Source: Oscillospiraceae bacterium (lineage in GTDB: Bacteria > Bacillota > Clostridia > Oscillospirales > Ruminococcaceae). Taken from it: a stretch of DNA of 32,968 bases. Both the position numbers and the translations under genes were made by a program. The stretch is from positions 1 to 32,968 of the forward strand of contig JAILFE010000073.1 in NCBI GenBank assembly GCA_024697725.1, given 5' to 3'. How positions within the stretch are numbered: position 1 is the first letter of the stretch; each line of letters opens with the position of its first letter. The notes under the pieces were generated by a model, which was not told where the DNA came from, ran no database searches, and was given only the letters and a program-made list of their open reading frames with translations. Shown here one piece after another: positions 26,855 through 32,968 of this stretch.

Positions 26855-27978
26855 ACAGTGTTATCTCAATTCTTGTAGGCATACTGATGTTTTCTGTTAT
26901 CATCGTTATCCACGAGGGCGGGCATTTCTATGCAGCGCGTTTCTGCGGGATACCTGTCAAGGAATTTGCGATAGGCATGGGACCTGTCATATTCAAAAAG
27001 CAGGGAAAGCAGACGCTTTTTACGGTAAGAGCGTTCCCGGTCGGCGGATTCTGTGCAATGGATGAGGATGAAGAAGCTGTCGATGAAAACAGCTTCCGCA
27101 GCAAGCCTGTCTGGAAGCGGATGATAGTGATCGTTGCGGGAGCATTCATGAATCTGGTGCTGGGATTTGTTATAGCTGTGATATTCCATCTTGTGAGCGG
27201 TATCGGCATAACATCGACGATAGCGGCGTTTTCGGATAATTCCGCATCACAGAAGGCAGGACTTATGATAAACGACGATATCGTAAAGATAAACGGCATG
27301 AGAGTGTTCAGCTCGGGCGATATCATCTATGCCCTTCGCAGTGATGAGGACGGCGTTATTGATTTTGTAGTCCGCAGAAACGGTCAGCTCATTGCAATAA
27401 ACGATGTGAGATTTGAGATGGAAATGAGCGAACAGACGCAGAAGCCTGTTCTGAAATATGATTTCAAAGTGTATTCGGAGAAGATAACAGCCGCAAATCT
27501 CATACCATACGGCTTTAAAACAGCAGCTTATGATGCAAGGATCGTGATTTTGTCGCTTCGTGACCTGATACGCGGAAAATACGGTATAAACGACCTCAGC
27601 GGTCCTGTCGGTATCGTAACGGTGATATCAGAAGCGGCTACTCCTGAGGGCATAGACTGGGATTTTATCCTTGAACTGGCTGCACTCATCAGCATCAACA
27701 TCGGTATATTCAATCTGCTGCCTCTGCCAGCGCTTGACGGCGGAAGATTCGTCTTTCTCCTTATAGAATTGTTCAGAAAAAAGCAGCTGAAGGCAGAGAC
27801 TGAGGGAATGATCCACTTTGTCGGTCTGGCTCTGCTGCTGATACTCATGGTCGCAGTAACATTCAATGATATCAAGAATCTGGCAAAGCGCAGCGACGCA
27901 GACGAAAGAGCATCGGTGCGCATATGCCGGACATATGAGACGGGAGGGATCTCTTATGCGCAGAGTACGGCCCGTTAA
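26851..27978 (+). CDS. rseP: RIP site-2 metalloprotease RseP
   Basis: IVIHEGGHFYAARF (HExxH), GMGPVIF, PDZ domain, NLLPLPALDGGR. Confidence 0.95.
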   Translation: MNSVISILVGILMFSVIIVIHEGGHFYAARFCGIPVKEFAIGMGPVIFKKQGKQTLFTVRAFPVGGFCAMDEDEEAVDENSFRSKPVWKRMIVIVAGAFMNLVLGFVIAVIFHLVSGIGITSTIAAFSDNSASQKAGLMINDDIVKINGMRVFSSGDIIYALRSDEDGVIDFVVRRNGQLIAINDVRFEMEMSEQTQKPVLKYDFKVYSEKITAANLIPYGFKTAAYDARIVILSLRDLIRGKYGINDLSGPVGIVTVISEAATPEGIDWDFILELAALISINIGIFNLLPLPALDGGRFVFLLIELFRKKQLKAETEGMIHFVGLALLLILMVAVTFNDIKNLAKRSDADERASVRICRTYETGGISYAQSTAR

Positions 27979-28993
27979 GATCAAGGACTGCATACTTGAC
28001 GGAAAGAAAATATATATCCAGTCAATGCTGAATGTTCCCTCATACGATATAGAGGGGAGCGTCAGACAGGCGTGCGAGCTTGAAAAGGCGGGCTGTGATA
28101 TAATTCGCGCCGCGATACCCGACACGGCAGCTCTTGACCTGATACCTGCGATAAAGAAAAAGATATCTGTACCGCTTGTCGCTGATATACACTTCGATCA
28201 CCGCCTTGCCATAGGCAGCGCCGAAAGAGGGATCGACAAGATACGCATAAATCCCGGTAATATCGGCAGTGATGAAAATGTCAAAAAGGTCGCGGATATA
28301 TGCCGGGAAAAGAATATACCGATACGCATCGGCGTGAACTCGGGTTCGCTTGAAAAGCATATCCTCGAGGAATTCGGTTCACCGACTGCCGAGGCTCTTG
28401 TAAAAAGTGCGCTTTATCATGTGTCACTGCTTGAAAAATTCGATTTCGGAGATATCGTTATATCACTAAAATCATCCGATGTACCGACTATGATAAAAGC
28501 ATACCGTCTGCTTGCCGAAAAGACCGATCATCCTCTGCATCTCGGAGTTACAGAGGCGGGAACGGAACGAATGGGTATAATCAAATCTGCGGTGGGGATA
28601 GGTTCACTGCTTTGTGACGGCATCGGAGAAACGATACGTGTTTCACTTACCGATGACCCGATCAAGGAAGTATATGCAGCAAAGGATATACTAAGTGCAG
28701 TAGGGAAGGGGAACGGAGTTCAGCTCATATCCTGCCCTACCTGCGGACGCACCCGGATAGATCTTATCGGTCTTGCAAAGCGCGTTGAAGAGGCTGTAAA
28801 GGATATAGAAAAGAATATCACGGTCGCTGTTATGGGATGTGTCGTCAATGGCCCCGGAGAAGCCCGTGAAGCCGATATCGGAGTTGCAGGCGGCGACGGG
28901 ATGGGACTTATATTCCGCAAAGGAGAGATCATCCGCAAGGTGAACGAGAATGAGATCGTTCCCGCATTGCTCGAAGAGATCGACAGACTCTGA
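27956..28993 (+). CDS. ispG: 4-hydroxy-3-methylbut-2-enyl diphosphate synthase
   Basis: QSMLNVPSYDIEGSVRQACELEKAGCDIIRAAIPD; RINPGNIG; SCPTCGRTRIDL; GCVVNGPGEAREADIGVAGG; ATG 27956 with GGGAGGGA RBS, overlapping the end of rseP. Confidence 0.96.
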   Translation: MRRVRPVKIKDCILDGKKIYIQSMLNVPSYDIEGSVRQACELEKAGCDIIRAAIPDTAALDLIPAIKKKISVPLVADIHFDHRLAIGSAERGIDKIRINPGNIGSDENVKKVADICREKNIPIRIGVNSGSLEKHILEEFGSPTAEALVKSALYHVSLLEKFDFGDIVISLKSSDVPTMIKAYRLLAEKTDHPLHLGVTEAGTERMGIIKSAVGIGSLLCDGIGETIRVSLTDDPIKEVYAAKDILSAVGKGNGVQLISCPTCGRTRIDLIGLAKRVEEAVKDIEKNITVAVMGCVVNGPGEAREADIGVAGGDGMGLIFRKGEIIRKVNENEIVPALLEEIDRL

Positions 28994-29014
28994 CAGAGCA
29001 ATATCAAAAAAATA

Positions 29015-29043
29015 TTGACATTCATAAAATGATGATGTATAAT
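29015..29043 (+). promoter_or_regulatory. Consensus sigma-A promoter
   Basis: TTGACA-N17-TATAAT exact match upstream of 29175. Confidence 0.85.
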
Positions 29044-29174
29044 ACAATTGCAGGTTGATCCGGAAATATTGTTATGCCGATCGGTGTCTGCATATTGCCG
29101 GACGCATGACAAGCAGAATGATCAATAATCAATACGATCCGGAAAAACAATAAATTTATCGGAGGATTTTTATT

Positions 29175-29594
29175 ATGGCAACAAAAGCAAAAAAGCCCGC
29201 AGCAGAAGAAAACAAGGCGGCTTCCGATGCAGTAAAGCCCAAGCGTACAAAAAAAGCTGCTGCAAAGCCCGCAGAGGCAACACCATATGAGACAGTAGTT
29301 GCTGCCGCAGCAAAGAAGGCAGAAAAAGCAAAGGCAAGTACTGATTTTGCTACAGAAGTCACACTTACAGGTACAGTTGAAGGAAAGTTCTATGTAAAGG
29401 TATCAGACGGAAAGGTCGATGTTCAGCCTTATGACTACAAGGGCGCTGCTCTTACAGTTACAGTTGATTCCGATGCCTTCAATGAGCTCATTGAAGGCAA
29501 ACTCACCGCAAGCTCGGCAGTTGAGTCCGGAAAGCTCGAAATGACAGGACGCGCAAGCCTTATGGTCGCATTCCGTAATATACTCTTTGCCTGA
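29175..29594 (+). CDS. Lys/Ala-rich N-terminal tail plus SCP2-like domain protein
   Basis: MATKAKKPAAEENKAASDAVKPKRTKKAAAKPAEA tail; GTVEGKFYVKVSDGKVDVQPYDYKGAALTVTVDSDAFNELIEGKLTASSAVESGKLEMTGRASLMVAF is SCP2-like; GGAGGA RBS. Confidence 0.7.
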   Translation: MATKAKKPAAEENKAASDAVKPKRTKKAAAKPAEATPYETVVAAAAKKAEKAKASTDFATEVTLTGTVEGKFYVKVSDGKVDVQPYDYKGAALTVTVDSDAFNELIEGKLTASSAVESGKLEMTGRASLMVAFRNILFA

Positions 29595-29621
29595 AACGGC
29601 AGACATTATTCCGGTCAAATC

Positions 29622-29660
29622 AAAAATCCTCCTTTGTTTTTATGCAAAGGAGGATTTTTT
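29622..29660. terminator. Bidirectional intrinsic terminator
   Basis: AAAAATCCTCCTTTG-N8-CAAAGGAGGATTTTT. Confidence 0.85.
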
Positions 29661-29682
29661 GGTGATATGCAATGCGTTATCT

Positions 29683-31182
29683 TTATCTGTTGAATTCTAT
29701 ATTCACATCTCCGGAGGTAGTATTGACGACTATATTTTTTGATGCGCCGGCACCGGATGTATTTTCGATATTTGAATCTCCGGATGAGGTATTGACAGAT
29801 ATTGAGTAATTACTTTTATTATCGATCATTTCTATCTCGACGTCTCCGGAGGATGCCTCGACAGATATCGTATCGGATATATCGACATCCCTGAGCTTTG
29901 TTTCGCCAGATGAAGAGATACGGTTGATCTTGTTTGCCTTTATATCGCTGCCTGTGAGACTACCGGATGAGGATTGCAGCTTCACATCAGTGATGCTCTC
30001 GATCTCGGATGCGGATATATCCCCGCTTGTGGTAAGTATCTCTATCTTTTCCGAAGTGATTATATCACTGATACTTATTGTGCCCGCAGATGAATTTGCG
30101 GTAAGATAGGATCCGACTTTGAGATCATCGAGCTGTATATTTCCGGATGATGCCCAGAATTCAGCGGATTTTTCGGCTCTGAGCCTGTTCAGATTAATAT
30201 TTCCGGAGGATGCCGTTATTGAAAAATCGCTTCCCGATTTCACATCATCAACTTCAATACTGCCAGCAGTCGTTCTGAGCGATATCGAACCCCCGGCTGT
30301 TGTGTTCTCCATAGTAATAGCGCCCGAACCTGCTTCGGAATATATTGATCTGTCAATATCTATCCCTTCGATACTGATAGCGCCCGAGGACGATTTGGCA
30401 GTGAGATCTTCAAGTGTGCCTTCTGGGACTGTGATGTTTATGCAGTAATAATCATCATCTAAATTAACATTTGTATTATTGTTTCTTCTGAATGTCAGTG
30501 AGTCGCCCGATTCGGATATATCATACATCGGATTCGAGTTGTAGTCATAGTAGTCGATTATTATCCTGTCAACTGAGGATTCTGATATGTTGACATCATC
30601 GGCGGATATTTCGATATTGAGAGTATTGATATCGCCCGAGGCTGCGTACTCTATAAATGACCTCGCCGGTATGGGCAGCATCTTTCCTAAATTCCCGAAA
30701 ACTTTTGAGATTACAGTACGACCCGCTCCCAGCACTATGAGCGCCAGTATGATATATCTCAGTTTGAACCTTCTGTTCCTTTTCGGTGCTGCAGGAGGCT
30801 GAGCTGCGGATGTATACTGAACAGCTTTATTTTCGGACTTTTCTGCAACGACCATTTTCTCGGGATATCTTTCCACAGTGATCTCAGGATTTTCACGCGG
30901 TTTCTCTAATGTATCGTCATGCTTTTGCAGATCAATCATCTTGCCTTTATCAACAGCCTGCTTGTATCTGACAAGACGCGGATCTGCTCTGTCGCCGTAA
31001 TAATTATCGGCGGTCAGCTCTTCGGTCTGTGTCTGTGTGCTGACGGGATCGGTCCTTTCCTGCATATGTATTATATTATCACTGCTGTTCGTGACAGCTG
31101 TCACATTGTCCGCAGCCGCTGCGGATACATTGACATTTTCATTTTTATTCTTGTATTTTTCCTTATTAAGGCTTATACTCAT
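29683..31182 (-). CDS. Membrane-anchored DUF4097-like beta-solenoid protein (ORF opens at 31194)
   Basis: About 12 repeats of a ~20-residue xSSGxIxxxxI unit; disordered N-terminus, single TM (YIILALIVLGAGRTVI); AAGGTGGTG RBS before ATG 31182. Confidence 0.8.
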   Translation of the reverse strand: MSISLNKEKYKNKNENVNVSAAAADNVTAVTNSSDNIIHMQERTDPVSTQTQTEELTADNYYGDRADPRLVRYKQAVDKGKMIDLQKHDDTLEKPRENPEITVERYPEKMVVAEKSENKAVQYTSAAQPPAAPKRNRRFKLRYIILALIVLGAGRTVISKVFGNLGKMLPIPARSFIEYAASGDINTLNIEISADDVNISESSVDRIIIDYYDYNSNPMYDISESGDSLTFRRNNNTNVNLDDDYYCINITVPEGTLEDLTAKSSSGAISIEGIDIDRSIYSEAGSGAITMENTTAGGSISLRTTAGSIEVDDVKSGSDFSITASSGNINLNRLRAEKSAEFWASSGNIQLDDLKVGSYLTANSSAGTISISDIITSEKIEILTTSGDISASEIESITDVKLQSSSGSLTGSDIKANKINRISSSGETKLRDVDISDTISVEASSGDVEIEMIDNKSNYSISVNTSSGDSNIENTSGAGASKNIVVNTTSGDVNIEFNR

Positions 31183-31213
31183 AAATAACACCACCTTCTG
31201 ATTTATATGCCGA

Positions 31214-32101
31214 TCAAAGCTCGGCTGTTTCTTTTCCTCGTTTGTCTATCCTGAACTGCCTGGGAGTTGTTCCCTTGTATGTCTTGAAGCATTTTATCAG
31301 ATGACTGCAGTCGGAAAAACCTGTCTCCTGACTAATGTAGTTAAGATCATAATCTGTGAACAGCAGGAATTCTTCGACCTTGAATATCCGCATCCGTTCG
31401 ATATACTGCTTGCAGCTGATGCCGTATCTGTCGCGGAATTTCTTTGCAAAAGCGGAATAGCTGAGATTGCAGTGTGCCGCGATGCCGCTGACACGAAGAT
31501 CGTCCGAAAGAGATCCGCTGATATATTCGGTTATGTTTTCGATCGTGTAATCGTCCTTGCTCTGTATCTTGCTGCGGTTTATGACCATGCCGTCCGCGAG
31601 CCAGATACGTATGATGTTCATGAGCAGTCCGTATATCTCGGCCTGCAGGACAAGATCGCTGCCGTATCTGAAATTGGATATCTCCGATGTACAGGTGAGG
31701 AATATCCTCTTACAATCCAGCTTTTTTGCGGTCTTATCATCGAAATATATCCTTCTGCCCGTCTGAGCGGCATATCTGAATATATCGCGCAGCTTTGGCG
31801 CATATGCAGGAGTAAGTGTAAGCCGGTTGATATCGAATTTGAGTACGGCATACCGCGGAAAGCTTTCATCAGCACGGTCTATGGAATGGACGGATGACGG
31901 ATGAAAAAGTATGAATTCACCCTGCCTGACCGTCTGTGTCGTATTGTCTGCGCGTATCAACGCAGAGCCTTCAAGAACATATATCAGCTCGGCAAAATAG
32001 TGCCAGTGAGCCTTTATAGGGAATGACATGACCTTTGAATCAAAGACAAAAGCCTCTATCGGTGAGTGCAGAGAATCATCTTCCTCGAATGCACCGTTCA
32101 T
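31214..32101 (-). CDS. AraC-family transcriptional regulator with N-terminal cupin domain
   Basis: HWHYFAELIYVLEGSALIRADN cupin; C-terminal HTH: VSGIAAHCNLSYSAFAKKFRDRYGISCKQYIERMRI...ISQETGFSDCSHLIKCFKTYKGTTPRQFR. Confidence 0.93.
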   Translation of the reverse strand: MNGAFEEDDSLHSPIEAFVFDSKVMSFPIKAHWHYFAELIYVLEGSALIRADNTTQTVRQGEFILFHPSSVHSIDRADESFPRYAVLKFDINRLTLTPAYAPKLRDIFRYAAQTGRRIYFDDKTAKKLDCKRIFLTCTSEISNFRYGSDLVLQAEIYGLLMNIIRIWLADGMVINRSKIQSKDDYTIENITEYISGSLSDDLRVSGIAAHCNLSYSAFAKKFRDRYGISCKQYIERMRIFKVEEFLLFTDYDLNYISQETGFSDCSHLIKCFKTYKGTTPRQFRIDKRGKETAEL

Positions 32102-32148
32102 TTTCAGACCTCCTACGTATGAAAAAGCCTTGAAATATAATCATTGAT

Positions 32149-32177
32149 ATTATAACATATTATTTCCGGTTTTGCAA
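32149..32177 (-). promoter_or_regulatory. Possible promoter for the AraC gene
   Basis: Minus strand TTGCAA-N17-TATAAT. Confidence 0.45.
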
Positions 32178-32355
32178 CAGTGAAGTTATTATTTATTTGA
32201 TCAGCAGGCAATTATATTTTTTTACAGGTGTTATGTACAGTAATTTTGCGATAAATGCCGTATAAATATACATTTTCTTAACAAACGTTTTAACATTATG
32301 TTGCATTATATGGCTGAATTTTAATAACTTTTTCCGCAATTTTTTGTTCAGACTA

Positions 32356-32384
32356 TTGACGAAATACGCTTGATATGGTATAAT
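32356..32384 (+). promoter_or_regulatory. Near-consensus sigma-A promoter for the second citrate synthase
   Basis: TTGACG-N17-TATAAT. Confidence 0.75.
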
Positions 32385-32520
32385 AATATAAATATAGTAC
32401 TGCCATGCGGGTGCAAAATGTATAAAGTGCATTTTTGCAACAGCGCGCAGTATAAGTACTGCGTACCGCTGCATTTGTTTTCATAACGATGCATAACTGA
32501 TGAAAGGAGAAAAACAGATA

Positions 32521-32968
32521 TGGCATCTCATTATGCATTCTCAAAGGTCACACCTGAGATAACGGCTCTTGCAGAGCTTTGCACAGATAACGGGAAAATA
32601 GATCCTGAGCTTTATACAAAATATGATGTTAAGCGCGGTCTCAGAGATTTAAACGGACATGGTGTTCTCGCCGGTCTTACGGATATTTCGGAAATAAATG
32701 CATACAGGACCGGTGAGAACGGAGAAACGATCCCGTGTGACGGTACCCTGTGCTACCGCGGGATAAATATAAATGATATCGTTGACGGCTTTCTGAAGGA
32801 AGAGCGCTTCGGATTTGAAGAAACGACATATCTGCTGCTTTTCGGAAAGCTCCCGACTGCAGAACAGCTCAGATCGTTTTCTGATCTCATTTCAAATTTC
32901 AGACGCCTGCCCACTACGTTTGTAAGGGATATCATGATGAAATCGCCCAGCAGGGATATCATGAACAA
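32521..32968 (+). CDS. Citrate synthase (second copy), N-terminal part truncated by window end
   Basis: Open from ATG 32521 after AAAGGAG RBS; DPELYTKYDVKRGLRDLNGHGVLAGLTDI...RGININDIVDG...FGFEETTYLLLFGKLPT...SPSRDIMN aligns with the protein at 5489-6838. Confidence 0.92.

Noticed and set aside
29750-30480. Regularly spaced DNA similarity (TCCGGATGA-like blocks every ~60 nt) resembling a CRISPR-type array
   Set aside because: The ~60-nt period equals the 20-residue protein repeat of the beta-solenoid gene; repeats are imperfect and in frame, with no constant direct repeat or spacers.
31301-31897. 198-aa plus-strand ORF opposite the AraC gene
   Set aside because: Shadow ORF.

Overview
The window is a chromosomal segment that looks like a Ruminococcus-type (Firmicutes/Clostridia) genome, judged from gene content and protein style only. 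I saw no mobile element, tRNA, rRNA or CRISPR array. From left to right it contains: the end of a SUF operon (sufD-sufS-sufU); a uridine-kinase-like/hypothetical pair; the spoIIA operon (spoIIAA-spoIIAB-sigF); a citrate synthase; an XRE regulator and a membrane zinc-ribbon protein; an S1-domain protein and small or secreted hypotheticals; a CYTH protein; an OmpR-type two-component system; an HtrA-GGDEF-TerD cluster; a DAHP synthase; a degenerate SGNH-like protein and a DUF4358-like lipoprotein; the pyrH-frr-uppS-cdsA-dxr-rseP-ispG operon; a Lys/Ala-rich SCP2-like protein; an AraC regulator with a DUF4097 beta-solenoid protein; and the start of a second citrate synthase. The best candidates for undescribed biology are (i) a folded RNA region upstream of the S1-domain gene (9958-10114, minus strand) whose outer stem overlaps the ribosome-binding site, (ii) a switch-like RNA element at 21901-21980 with mutually exclusive helices just before the DUF4358 gene's Shine-Dalgarno, (iii) an HtrA / diguanylate cyclase / beta-helix-TerD operon next to a two-component system, and (iv) a strongly promoted histone-tail-like SCP2 protein. 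All family calls are from motif recognition by eye; no searches were run.
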